From NCBI GenBank assembly GCA_022497145.1, contig MU385861.1, positions 3,934 through 67,933 on the forward strand: a DNA stretch of 64,000 bases, in the 5' to 3' direction. The notes under the pieces were generated by a model. It was given only the letters and a program-made list of their open reading frames with translations, did not search any database and was not told the DNA's origin. The translations under genes were made by a program, and so were the position numbers. Position 1 is the first letter of the stretch, and each line of letters begins with the position of its first letter. Shown piece by piece: positions 29,465-39,787 of this stretch. Origin of the DNA: Rostrohypoxylon terebratum. Taxonomy: Eukaryota > Ascomycota > Sordariomycetes > Xylariales > Hypoxylaceae.

Positions 29465-30675
29465 ATGGACCCGTACGTAGGAGGCCTAGGAATACGTCGC
29501 AAGCCGCCAAACCAGAATGCGACTAATGCCAAAAAACGAAAGACGTGGGAGTTCCTGCAATATGAGCCATACTCCATGGAACAGCGACCCTCCTTCACTC
29601 TATGGCTGAAGGTCACTTGGCTTGATATTCTTACCATGGCTGCTATCGGCGCAGCAGCTCTTGGGGTAAGCCTTCAAAACCTGCTGGCGTCTTGGGGGAT
29701 ACTAACACCATACAGGTCTATAGCCTTCCTCCTCCCGGAATGCGGTGGTTTCCCCTTACCGTCGTAGATCCGAACACTGAAACCGACACCGGCGAAGTCG
29801 TATGGCCTCAATTCGCATATCCATATCGAACCCAAATCATATCCTCTGGAGTAGACACTGTCTTAGCTATCACGATTCCCCTGTTCCTCTTGCTCATAGT
29901 CCAAATACGCATTCGAAGTTTTTGGGATACGAACAACTTCCTCATTGGATTCATATACGCTCTGGAAACTTCGTCCGCCTTTCAAGTGATGATCAAATGG
30001 CTTATTGGCGGCCTGCGACCAAGCTTCTACGATATTTGTCAGCCCGATCCTACACTTGCAGTGAATAACGGATTAAACGCTATCGGCTATAGAAATTACA
30101 TGTATACCTCGCAGGTCTGCACTGTTGGTCAGGGACGGCCTTTATGGAATGCGATGCAGAGTTTTCCAAGCGGCCATTCGACGACCATTTGCGCCGCGGC
30201 CGTATATATCTTCCTATACCTAAACGCTAAATTGAAAGTGTTCGCAAACTATCATTCAGCGATGTGGAAACTCGTCCTCCTCTACTGTCCTGTCCTAGGG
30301 GCTGTCCTCGTTTGTGGCTCTTTGACACTGGATGCGTCTCACAATTGGTATGACATCGTTACAGGCATCGTCATTGGGGTTGTGTTTGCATTTTCGGCAT
30401 ACCGCATGGTGTACGCAAGCATTTGGGACTGGCGCGTCAACCATATTCCCCTGAATCGAAGTTCTGCGTTCGTCTGGAATGGTAGTTCGGAAGGCTCCGA
30501 CGTGGTGTTTACCAAACGAGTTGGATGGAGAGCGGAACGCCCGGAGACCGAAAAGGAGATATTACCAGGACCTGTTACGAGAGATGAGAATAGGGGAAGC
30601 CAGTCTGGCGGGCAACCCAACGCAAGCAATGACGGCAGCCTAACAGGACCCAACAGTAGGAATGTTTTAAGATAA
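29465..30675 (+). CDS. PAP2-family lipid phosphate phosphatase (DPP1/LPP-like)
   Basis: Exons 29465-29665 and 29716-30675 (386 residues; 50-nt intron with GTAAGC, ATACTAAC branch and TACAG). About six membrane segments, the first around DILTMAAIGAAALG. Phosphatase motifs: C1 KWLIGGLRP, C2 FPSGHST and C3 SLTLDASHNWYD. LPPs dephosphorylate phosphatidate and diacylglycerol pyrophosphate. In C3 the usual phosphate-binding Arg (SRxxxxxHxxxD) is Leu at 30322-30324, while His and Asp are kept. This may lower or change activity. The C-terminal tail is polar and disordered. A short GC-rich hairpin follows 47 nt after the stop. Confidence 0.9.
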
Positions 30676-30721
30676 ATACGATTTCGTATACGGTATCCTA
30701 AGATAGGGCATCGAATATATT

Positions 30722-30748
30722 GCGGAGCCCAGACGATATCTGGACCGC
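30722..30748. other. GC-rich hairpin in the 3' flank of the LPP gene
   Basis: GCGG and CCGC, then CCAGA and TCTGG, pair around a CGATA loop with small bulges. It may lie in the 3' UTR; its role is unknown. Confidence 0.5.
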
Positions 30749-31733
30749 AGTACCCATGGCCATCAAAGGGGATCGAACGGCCAACGATAGATTCACCGAC
30801 GTAAAGCTAATAGTTTAATGTGTAAAAATTATTATCAGTCTACTATTACTTCTCATTGGCAGCCTATGAGCTAAGGCTAGTTGTCTTCCAAGCGGTGATA
30901 GGATTAAGTACCTAGGTCCTACATGCTGGGTAAGCAATACCCCTCCAGAGAATAAAATATATGGTTCCAAATGACTACCAGCTTAGGTCCTATCGTTCCA
31001 TAAAGCTCTGTTAGAGTTCATTTGCTCCCTATCGGCCTGAGTTCTCCCCCAAAATAGGTAAGCGTACTCAGTGTTGACTTCTATGGATGATAGTGGTACG
31101 TGCAAGTCGTTTGTTAGCTTGCTTAGCACTAAGGAGCAAACCCCTAAACATCCATACATGTATTAGTAAGCAATGCATGCTTATGACCTTAGGTGTTCGT
31201 CCTTTAAGCAACAACCTAATTTATTTTTAGAGAATCACTCCTTTTTAGTAGAGGTTGGAATAAAATTCCAGGATGCCTCACTGCTAGCTCTGCCTAGCAC
31301 CTACACTACGAGTAAGGTTCTGGCTACGACGACAAAGTTCGATACTAAATCGCTAGCAGCAGCTTTATTACTCGTAGTTCTTTGTACTACAACAACAGCC
31401 TCATTTTCTAAGAACCTACCAAATAAATGTTGATGCGACTTCATTCCTATCTAGGTACCTATGCACTAAAAATATCTTTGATGCCGCGATGACTTACCAG
31501 GTATCTAGGATTCTAGGTCCATCGTCCGGGAAAACATTCAGGGGTGTGGAAAGCAAACACCGCTATCAACACAAGGTGCAGATTCACGTTGGTGACTGAG
31601 GAACGCTTCACCCATTCATGCGATCACTTTAAAAATCGACCTGAACCAGAAATAAACTGATTTATCTCTCTACTTAATTTCTTCTACCTTTGACGCTTAG
31701 ATTTCTGTCGATACAAAAACGCGACAACTTAAG
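30749..31733. other. Intergenic, 1 kb
   Basis: An 86-codon frame at 31173-31433 is low complexity without motif and is not called. Holds further CCTAGGT(A/C)C palindromes (30908-30921, 31449-31462). Confidence 0.5.
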
Positions 31734-32693
31734 ATGGCGCCTACAATTGATATCATCCGCCACGGAGAGGCACATCACAATATCATAGGAAGCGACATAC
31801 CCGACCCAGGTCTAACTCACCGAGGCGTAAGGCAGTGTCTTGGTCTACAGGCGAGGTACAAAGGAATAGATAGCGGAGAGAACATTACACACATCATCTC
31901 ATCTCCCCTACAACGCACCATCGAGACAAGCGTGTTCATAGCGAAGCTGGCGAGGGAGGGTATGAAAATCATCCTCAACCCTCAATTACAGGAAGTCAAC
32001 GCCACGCCTAGCAGCACCGGAACGCCAGTATCCAAGCTCGTCGAACAATACAGCAATCTCGACCTAGATACGGCGGGCTTGGACGAAGACTGGTATAAGA
32101 AGGGACCGGACACGCCTTTCGCGCCAGACGTGGAAAAACTCGAGACCCGCGCCCTGCGAGCGCGATGCTTCCTGCTCGCCATCGTGCGCGACCTGGCTAG
32201 CCAGGGAAAGGAGAACGCGCGCGTGGTGGTTGTGACGCACGGGGAGTTCGCGCACTGGCTCACCAACGATTTCACGGGAACCGGCTACCACCGCAATTCC
32301 GGCTGGCACAACGCCGAGGTCCGCTCGTACCAGTTCGAGAAACTTGACGTGGTCGAGGGGGACGAGATCCCGCTTATCGAAACACAAGATGGTCTCAGGC
32401 GACGAGGAATCACTGAGCCTGTGCAGTTGACCGATAAGGAGAAGGCGGAGCTGAAGCGGATCGCATCCATCCGGGTGGTATCGTACGCCTCGAGCTACGC
32501 TGAGAGGGAAGAGAGGGAACGGCAGCTTCGAGAATTGGCGGCAGAAGACGAGGAATGGGAGGATGAGGAGGTGGCGGATAAGGAGAACGCGGACCAATCC
32601 CAGCCGCTCCCGCGGCAACGTCCTAGACGGAGACCTAGATCGTTTCCTCTTCGTGAGATTTCGGTTACTCCGGCAGATGGACTAGATGTCTAG
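31734..32693 (+). CDS. Histidine phosphatase (phosphoglycerate mutase-like) with charged tail
   Basis: A single exon of 319 residues. The catalytic RHGE motif (IDIIRHGEAHHN, His10) starts the protein and the second catalytic His is in VVVVTHGEF (His169); HIISSPLQRTIET is the expected third block. Residues up to about 210 form the phosphatase domain. Small fungal proteins of this type have no settled substrate. The C-terminal 100 residues are unusual: a helical charged stretch (AEREERERQLRELAAEDEEW), a KEN-box-like DKENAD at 283-285, then a Pro/Arg-rich basic patch (RQRPRRRPRS). The tail could carry localisation or degradation signals (inference). Confidence 0.9.
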   Translation: MAPTIDIIRHGEAHHNIIGSDIPDPGLTHRGVRQCLGLQARYKGIDSGENITHIISSPLQRTIETSVFIAKLAREGMKIILNPQLQEVNATPSSTGTPVSKLVEQYSNLDLDTAGLDEDWYKKGPDTPFAPDVEKLETRALRARCFLLAIVRDLASQGKENARVVVVTHGEFAHWLTNDFTGTGYHRNSGWHNAEVRSYQFEKLDVVEGDEIPLIETQDGLRRRGITEPVQLTDKEKAELKRIASIRVVSYASSYAEREERERQLRELAAEDEEWEDEEVADKENADQSQPLPRQRPRRRPRSFPLREISVTPADGLDV

Positions 32694-34056
32694 ATACCTA
32701 GAATCTAGATACAGTAATGAACGCACCATGACACCTATGAAACCTAGCTACGCATTTATGAACCTTCTACTTGTCTTTAACACGCCCTTGAACATGAATG
32801 TCTCATTTATAGGCATGTGGAGCTGTACCCTCTTTCCGAAATGGGGGTTCGGTCCCGTTTTCATTGGTTACCGGAATTCCTAGAGCCACCCGAGAATCCG
32901 TTGCGGGCCTCCCTGTAATAACCTAAATCGGTGGAGCGATTAGGGGAAGATGAGCTTGAAAGTGTTCCTTTAACTTGGCTGCTTTCCCATTGATGCTGAG
33001 CTTCAAAATCTCAAGCTCGGGTTGAGTAATTATCTGTTTCATCACAGCGCGCGAGACACCTAGGGCATTCTTCCGTCCTATTGCACTTTTCTCCGTGTTT
33101 CTCATGGCAAGTTATATACCATCGTCTCAGCAATCCGACATTAACCTCATCCTTCACCAACCTCGCCGAAGGATAAACCGCGAACGGTTCGTCATTTGTG
33201 TCATAACTATCTAAGCTCAGGTTTAGATACATACAAGGATATTCCGACCCGTGTATCCGTCATCGGCTACTAGGGAGAACGACCGTGAGATGCGGTTTTA
33301 ATCAAGTTACATAGATCGCATGTAACTGGAGAAGGGAAAGGGTCGGCTGAGGGCTGTATGTCTAGAAACATGTTCTGGGGCATATCGTTTTTCAAGTGCA
33401 GTTTGCGACCGTAAAAGGGCCCGGTGGTAAATTGCGTCCAGTCCACTAAACTACAGAAGGTGCATATGCGGATGAAATCGCTTGTGGTGGTGATTATAGT
33501 GAGTGTGAGGGGCAGTGTGACGCTATAATCAATGGTCGATTGGCGTTCTGAAGCTCCAGGGCTGGGCTTTAAACGGGCAAAGTCAGGTAGGCAGGTGCTG
33601 GCTTACAGCGTGTTGGGTGCGCTGTAAAAGCTCCTGAGGCGTCGCGGGCGTAGAGGTTCTAAGGGTTCCATTAAAATTAGCTGCTCTTTTTTCCCGTCTA
33701 CCTGGTCTAGTTACCCCGTGGACTTAGGGACTTTAACACATTTGCTAGTATCGTTATTGAACATGATTATCTCCACTGCTTTTTAGAAGACGAGAGAAGG
33801 TATAGCTAGATATATCTTTAGAAAATGAGATCTTGAAAGTGGAAAAACCAAGACACAGCTTCGAGCAAGACAGTGCCCTAGATAGATCGAGGTCATATTG
33901 TGAACCTCGCTGGTGTAGTAACCGTCCAAGGAGGAACATGTGAACGATTAGCGCAGATCACAGAATAAAAACGCCAAGCGGCCTGGACCTTTACCCGGTA
34001 TTGACATTATCGCTTCTCTCGCGGCTCTCTAGATATTCCAATAGCTCGTTGACTGC
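32694..34056. other. Intergenic, 1.4 kb
   Basis: No supported gene; only frames under 75 codons. The 3' end of the nop2 gene lies at its right border. Confidence 0.5.
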
Positions 34057-36093
34057 CTACGTGCTTTTTCTTTTGCTCTTCGTCTTGCTCTTGCTCTTGC
34101 TCTTTTCCTCGCCATTACTCTTCTCAACCTTCTCCTTCTCCTCGCCCTCATTCTTCTTCTCGGCACTGCCGTTTGTCTTCGGCTTCTTCAATGATTTAGG
34201 ATCGAGACCGCGTTTTCGCATAGCGTTGTGCTTGGCTCGCTCCATGTACTTCTCATCTTCCTCGTCGTCGAAGCCACCGAAATCATCCTGCTGCTTAGCG
34301 CCCTCTGGCGTATCCTCATCTGCCGCAATAGGCGTCTTATCAATAACCTCATCCGCTTCTGCCTGTGGTGCAGACGCCGGTTGGCTAGATTTGTCTTTGA
34401 TGAGGTTAGCGGGTGTCGGGCCAATCTTTTGGAACTTGGCGACGAAGAAACCATCCACGTTGTAGGTGTGCGGGTAGTATCGGCGTGTTAAGCGTAAGCT
34501 CGGGTCAAATTTCTTGCCCATGTAGCTGGTAAAACCTTCTTTACCGAAAGGAAGATCGGTAGAGACGAGCTTGACATTTGGTCTCTTGTTTAGCGCATAC
34601 TGGACCACTTGCTCGTTCTCCTCGACAGTGACTGAACAAGTAGAGTAAACTAGATAACCACCAGTCTTGCTAGAATGATTGACCGAGTCGATGGCTGCTA
34701 GAAGCAGCTGCTTCTGTGTGTGCGGTAAAACCATGAAATCTTTCTCATCTTTGTTGGTCTTGACAGAGGGATCCTTCGCAATAACTCCAGTTCCTGAACA
34801 TGGAGCATCAAGAAGTACCCTATCAAATCCGCCCATAACTCTCGGGAATTCGCGAGCGTCGTAGTTGCAGACGATGACGTTGCGAGCGCCAAGACGATGG
34901 ATGTTACCGATGAGACCCTTAGCACGAGCCTTACTGGGATCGTTGGCGAAGATGCAACCGGTGTTCTTCATCATAGCAGCCATGTGTGTCGTTTTACCAC
35001 CGGGAGCAGCAGCCATATCGAGCGCCCGCTCGCCTTCTTGTGGAGCGAGAGCCATGACGGGTAAGAATGAGGAAGCGGCTTGGAGAATGTAGTGACCAGC
35101 GAGATACTCAGGTGTGGCACCAAGTGGTACGTTGCTCTCAAAGATCTGCAACCCAACCTTGGACCACTTGCCAACAGGCTCTAAAGTGACTCCGCGATTT
35201 ATAAGAGCTTGGGCCAAGTCTCGACGGTGTGTTCGTAGGGTATTTGTTCGAATGACGACAGGTCTCGCCGTCTCGTTGGCCTCGAAAAATGCGAAAGCTT
35301 CTCGGGGAGGGAATAGATTCATGAGCTTCTCAGCGAGATACTCTGAGTACCCGTAGTAGGCGCAAACGTCTTTTAACAATTGGCTGGTGTATTCGGATCT
35401 ATTTCTGCCCTCCTGCGCTAGATTCGCAAAGTCGTCTAACACACGTATCGTATCCGTGATCCTAGTCCTCAGTAATTGTAGGTCGGGTGCCAATAGCGCT
35501 TTCGTCTTCAATGCTAGGTCATCTTCTTCCTCGTCGTCAAGAACGGCTGGTCTTTCGATGTTGGTTTGCATCGCTGCTTCTTCCAATTCGAGTTGCGCAT
35601 TGGCTGCTTCTTGTGCCATTTGCTCGTCCAACTTTCTTGACAGACCAACGATGTTGGCTGCATTCAGCTTCTCTTCAGCGTCGGACTCGTCTTCATCTTC
35701 TGAGAACATTGCTTTCCGGTCATTTTGCTCATTGTCCGAGTCAAAAACCGAATCATCATCGCCTAGAAAGTCGTCCCCCAATTCACCATTCATCATATCG
35801 TCAGATACATCACTGAGGTCTTCGTCTTCATCTAACTCTGGCTCCGGCGAGGGCTGCTTCTTCGGCTTCGTCTTCTTCCCATTTTGTTTGGGAGCTGGTG
35901 TGGCCTTTACGCCATTGGGCTTGGAGGTTGGTTTCGTCGCAGTTTTCTGCTTTTTCGATTTGGGCGGCGCTGTGTTAGGAACATCATCGTCGAAGGATGA
36001 ATGGCCTTTTCGTTTGAGCTTTAGTTTTTGGAAATGTTCCTCCGATAGGGGCTCAGGAGGGCCCTGCTTCTTCATGCGACGTCCGACACCCAT
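34057..36093 (-). CDS. nop2: Nop2, 25S rRNA (cytosine-C5)-methyltransferase
   Basis: The open frame extends upstream to 36294, but MGVGRRMKKQG at 36093 is the family start and gives 678 residues. Nop2 methylates 25S rRNA and is needed for 60S assembly in the nucleolus. The N-terminal 240 residues are acidic/basic nucleolar low complexity. The catalytic half has the SAM motif ALDMAAAPGGKTTHMA, motif IV DAPCSGTG (Cys432) and motif VI VYSTCSVTVEENE (Cys486, the nucleophile). The tail is Lys/Glu/Ser-rich with nuclear localisation character. Single exon. It shares a 388-bp divergent promoter with get5. Long open frames on the opposite strand here are shadows of the acidic low-complexity coding sequence. 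Confidence 0.95.
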   Translation of the reverse strand: MGVGRRMKKQGPPEPLSEEHFQKLKLKRKGHSSFDDDVPNTAPPKSKKQKTATKPTSKPNGVKATPAPKQNGKKTKPKKQPSPEPELDEDEDLSDVSDDMMNGELGDDFLGDDDSVFDSDNEQNDRKAMFSEDEDESDAEEKLNAANIVGLSRKLDEQMAQEAANAQLELEEAAMQTNIERPAVLDDEEEDDLALKTKALLAPDLQLLRTRITDTIRVLDDFANLAQEGRNRSEYTSQLLKDVCAYYGYSEYLAEKLMNLFPPREAFAFFEANETARPVVIRTNTLRTHRRDLAQALINRGVTLEPVGKWSKVGLQIFESNVPLGATPEYLAGHYILQAASSFLPVMALAPQEGERALDMAAAPGGKTTHMAAMMKNTGCIFANDPSKARAKGLIGNIHRLGARNVIVCNYDAREFPRVMGGFDRVLLDAPCSGTGVIAKDPSVKTNKDEKDFMVLPHTQKQLLLAAIDSVNHSSKTGGYLVYSTCSVTVEENEQVVQYALNKRPNVKLVSTDLPFGKEGFTSYMGKKFDPSLRLTRRYYPHTYNVDGFFVAKFQKIGPTPANLIKDKSSQPASAPQAEADEVIDKTPIAADEDTPEGAKQQDDFGGFDDEEDEKYMERAKHNAMRKRGLDPKSLKKPKTNGSAEKKNEGEEKEKVEKSNGEEKSKSKSKTKSKRKST

Positions 36094-36481
36094 TTTGTAG
36101 ACGGCGACGATATATAGAAAGAATTGGGGTATCACGGTGATTTGTTGAAAGATGCACCTTGAAAATTCACAGCAACCCGCCGCTGAATTGAACTTGAACT
36201 TTTTTTCTTCCGATAAGCTGATAGCGATCCTAGTATCCACTTCAAAGTTTGAGCAGGGAAGCGGCGCTTTGAGTAAAGCGGGGCTTAGGTACAAAGGTAC
36301 ATGGATATGACCTCAGCGAAACCTTGAATTATTATTGTCAGCCACAAGGCGGGACATGCAGTGGCGTAGGTGTATTGAATGTGGGACATCGTGATCGTCA
36401 CCAGGGAGTTGACAAGCAGCTTCAATTATTTGCAACCTCAACTCTCATCCTTAACACTTCACATGATCTCGCCAAGCCAAA
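36094..36481. promoter_or_regulatory. Divergent promoter between nop2 and get5
   Basis: 388 bp separate the two start codons. A CT-rich stretch precedes the get5 ATG. No specific factor site identified. Confidence 0.5.
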
Positions 36482-37149
36482 ATGACAGAAGTCGCATTTG
36501 CCAAGTCGTTTCTCACGGCTCTGGACTCTCGTCCAATTAAGCTCTCTTCCGACCATGTCGAAGATCCGAAGTCCTACCCAGCGCGCAGCGCCGTACGTTT
36601 CTCTCAATAGCAAAGCATCTGTTGTCTTACTACCCCGCTAACTCAGAATAGTACATACTCCCTAAGATGCCCAAGGCCATGAGCAAACAAAAGCCCCATG
36701 CCTTGGCCCCGGGTCAAGAGCGAAGTTTCACTGTCCTCGTGAAATCCCTCCGTAACCCACCGCTCGATGTCAAGCTCACCTCCCAAATGCCGAATACCTC
36801 CATCCTAGACGTAAAGATTGCAGTCGCTACCGAATCGGGTATACCTGTGGATAAGATGAAGCTTCTTCACAAGAAGAAACCTATCCCGGATAGCAAGGTT
36901 CTGAAAGATCTTGCAGGTGAGGATGAGACGAGCATCGAGTTCTCCGTCATGGTTATGGGTGGTGCCGCAGCTGTCAAGAGCCCACCGGCACAAGTTGAGG
37001 TTGCACAAGGACCGAGCGGCGGAGAAGTTTTACAGACGAAAGAGTTCTGGGATGACCTTAAGGGATTCTTGCTTCAACGGATACGGGATGAGAAAACGGC
37101 TGGGGAGCTATCGGACACATTCCAAGCTGCTTGGAAAGCAAGATCATGA
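36482..37149 (+). CDS. get5: Get5/Mdy2-like ubiquitin-like protein of the GET pathway
   Basis: Exons 36482-36592 and 36652-37149 (202 residues; 59-nt intron with GTACGT, GCTAAC branch and AATAG). The N-terminus (MTEVAFAKSFLTALDSRPIK, then DPKSYPARSA) binds Get4 in the family. A ubiquitin-like domain follows: FTVLVKSLRNPPLDVKLTSQ, SILDVKIAVATESGIPVDKM, KLLHKKKPIPDSKVLKDL. The C-terminal helical part (TKEFWDDLKGFLLQRIRDEK) is the dimerisation domain. Get5 with Get4 passes tail-anchored membrane proteins from Sgt2 to Get3 in the cytosol. Length and domain order match fungal homologues. Confidence 0.9.
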
Positions 37150-37557
37150 GTTACGAGATGGGGAAGAAAATCAGGTCAGCGTGGCAAATGAGATACCAAA
37201 TAGATGATATGCCTAGAGGTCTCGACGCATAGTAGAATCCTTAATGAATTAATGGCATAGGCATTTGTTCAGGAGCGTGCAAGGAGAATGATCTACATTC
37301 CAATATGGCTTTTTTTCGGCTGTGTGGCGTATACCCTTGGCAAACATCAAATATGAAAAACTCATGTCATGCCTCTAAAGGAAAAAAACGACTAAACAGG
37401 CCCTGCTCCCTATAGTGAATTGGTAGGGAGGGTTTTATGTCCATCCTGCGAATTCGTAGACATCGTGGGATCCTTGGCACGCGAGTGCCCCATTACCTAG
37501 TAATCCTCAACAACTTTCCTCGCTGTTGCTCCTAGATTTCTCCGAGGTCGGATATGC
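37150..37557. other. Convergent intergenic region
   Basis: 3' ends of get5 and cofilin. No gene seen. Confidence 0.6.
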
Positions 37558-38405
37558 TTAAGCCAAGCCCTTGCTGACCACCTTAAGTACCGTGTCGTAT
37601 TCGATGTCGTCCTGGTCGTTGGCCTGCAGTTCGTGGGCAATACCGTTAAGAGAGCGCTTCAGCGCCTCCTTCGATGAGGCGTACACCATCTTGGCCTTTG
37701 ACACAATTAGCTATGTATTCCTTTGTGGTTTTAAAACCGGGTTTAGTTATACTAACCATAACGTTAGCATCATCGGGAGACCATGCGATGAAAGTGATCT
37801 TGTTTCTGCGGTTCGTTAGCACAAAGAATTCGGTCTCATGCATGTCTGATAACTACTAACCGCGAGCCTTCTCCACTGGCAAGGCTGTATTCGAAGTCGT
37901 ACACGGCGTATCGGGGTCCCTTGCCAACAGCACCCTATCGGCGTTTAATTAGGAGGACTTTCGGAACGTAGCTCTATCGTACGGATCTATCACTTACAGA
38001 CTTGCTCTTGGAGGTGGCGTTGACGAGCTTCTCACGGAAAGCTTCCCAGTCCTTATCCGCCGAAGCTTCTTCGACGACAATCTCTCGGTTGTCGTCTGAC
38101 AGCTTGAAGACGATGTACTTGTACTTCTTCGCAAGTTTGAGGTCGTTGAATGCAGTAATGCAGTCCTGCGAGACTGTCGCTCTGTACGAAGCTGCGATAT
38201 TAGCTTCCGTTCCCTATTTACGTCGAACCCCCAGAGTCACGCATCGTGACAGCTGCATAATGACGCGCGGATGGTGGTCGCAAGCAGAGAGGCAATAACG
38301 GGCATGAATAATAGCTAGGTAGAGGGATCACGAACCCTGATTGAGACTACCATAATTCACAATTAGCAGGTAGTTGGGGATGATTGGATTTTGAAGGCTT
38401 ACCAT
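37558..38405 (-). CDS. cof1: Cofilin (ADF/cofilin actin-severing factor), six exons
   Basis: Coding exons: 38405-38403 (the ATG alone), 38346-38336 (11 nt), 38181-37998, 37934-37861, 37805-37757 and 37695-37558. Total 459 nt, 152 residues, the family's usual size. The spliced start reads MSQSGATVSQDCITAFNDLK. Further blocks: KYKYIVFKLSDDNREIVVEE, GPRYAVYDFEYSL, KITFIAWSPDDANVMAKMVY, SSKEALKRSLNGIAHELQAN (actin-binding helix). Introns are 56, 154, 63, 55 and 61 nt with GTAAGC, GTTCGT, GTAAGT, GTTAGT and GTTAGT donors. Cofilin severs and recycles actin filaments at hyphal tips. The frame works only with all five introns, which supports the microexon. A pyrimidine-rich leader lies upstream. Confidence 0.92.
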
Positions 38406-38599
38406 TTCGGCGGTCTGCTTGAGCTTCAATGGTACCAAATGAGAATCCGAAGACGAACTACGATGTGGGTTGGGTTAGCGGGGTTCGAGAGATAGATCCT
38501 TGAAGAAGATGAAAGAGTCGCTAGTAGGTTTCAAGGTAGGAGGTGAGTATGACGATGTATCAATCTGGTACTAACATGGAAAAATAAATGTCTATTGTA

Positions 38600-38965
38600 T
38601 CTTCACGGGCGTGTAAATTCTCGTGATCAGGTTTGCAAGAAGTTTCGGTGTTCGGGAGGGTACGGTAGAAAGGAGAGAGATTCCAAGGGTTGGAAAGACG
38701 TAGTAATGTTTTTAGTGTGGGCACTATCGCAATGGAGGGGAAGGTCGGGCTGCGGGCTGATGAAAAAAAAAGAGGCACGCACGACGAAGCAGAGAGAAAT
38801 CAACACAACTGTAACAATCAAAGCCTTGGTGGGGTTCAATGTTTTCGGGGAGGGGTTTAAGGCGGTCGGTAGGGTCGGTAGGGGTGTTGTGTAGGGGTTG
38901 TAGGGGGGAAAACAATGAGCAGAATGAGGGACAAGCAGTGACAAGAGTGACAAGAGTGACAAGGG
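38600..38965 (-). promoter_or_regulatory. CT-rich promoter/leader of the cofilin gene
   Basis: Read on the minus strand this stretch is strongly pyrimidine-rich (CCCCTCC, CTTGTCACT runs), as in highly expressed fungal genes. It includes three exact copies of a 9-bp unit, AGTGACAAG on the plus strand (38937-38963). Confidence 0.45.
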
Positions 38966-39787
38966 GTGCAGGGGGGGCAGGTTGTTTATTAGTGGTTTAT
39001 TAGTGGAACTAGAGCGAACAAGTGGGAGAGTTGGAAGGAAGGAAAGTGGGCAGTTGTTGGCCTTGAAATATGGTTGTGTGATGCTTGCTTGCAGCTCCTA
39101 AGAACGAACTTTTTCCTTGGCGGTAACTGGGTCACCATCGCTACCATCGGCTCCATCGAGCAACAAAGATTTTGTACCAACTATTGCTCTTCACGTGACT
39201 CCCCTTGTATATCACAGGTATTACAGGTATAGTATGTACTTTTAGTCTTTTACATAACATCTGGTTTTAACCACCGCCAATACCGCTACTTAAACCTATC
39301 AACCAGTAACCAGCTGCCTCTCATATTACAGGATGAGCCACAAGGATTCGTCATCGCGCATCATAATATAAGGCATCACCATAGAAACCAGGCAGAACTT
39401 ACTATGGTAACGTAAACACATAATCACGGAACTTGATGCCTAACAAGGCATCAATTAATAAATAAAAATGCGAAAATGAGCGAAAAATCAGGAGGCAACC
39501 GTATTATCAATCATGTCGATTATGATCATCTACCGGGAGGTAGGTAGTATCGTGACTCGTAGTTCAGTTCTAGTATACAACTCTTTTTTCTACAACGCCG
39601 CTCGGGATATCAAGAGGTATGAACAAAGTATAGGAAGAGGGTGGAGGGGAGGTAGAGGGGAGAGATAAAAAAAGGATATGAGAGCCATCATGTAATCCGT
39701 CCGCATAACACCGAGGTCAATGCTCCCGAACCCAAACTTTTTTTTTGATACATGACAAATGAAGGAAGACGTTCATTCATAAAGATC
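38966..39787. other. Intergenic between cofilin and hsp60
   Basis: No supported gene. It holds the distal cofilin upstream region and the hsp60 3' flank. Confidence 0.5.

Noticed and set aside
31173..31433. 86-codon frame
   Set aside because: Low complexity and AT-rich; no splice or domain evidence.
35387..36100. 237-codon plus-strand frame
   Set aside because: Antisense to the acidic low-complexity part of nop2; Ser/Phe-rich composition mirrors Glu/Asp/Lys codons.
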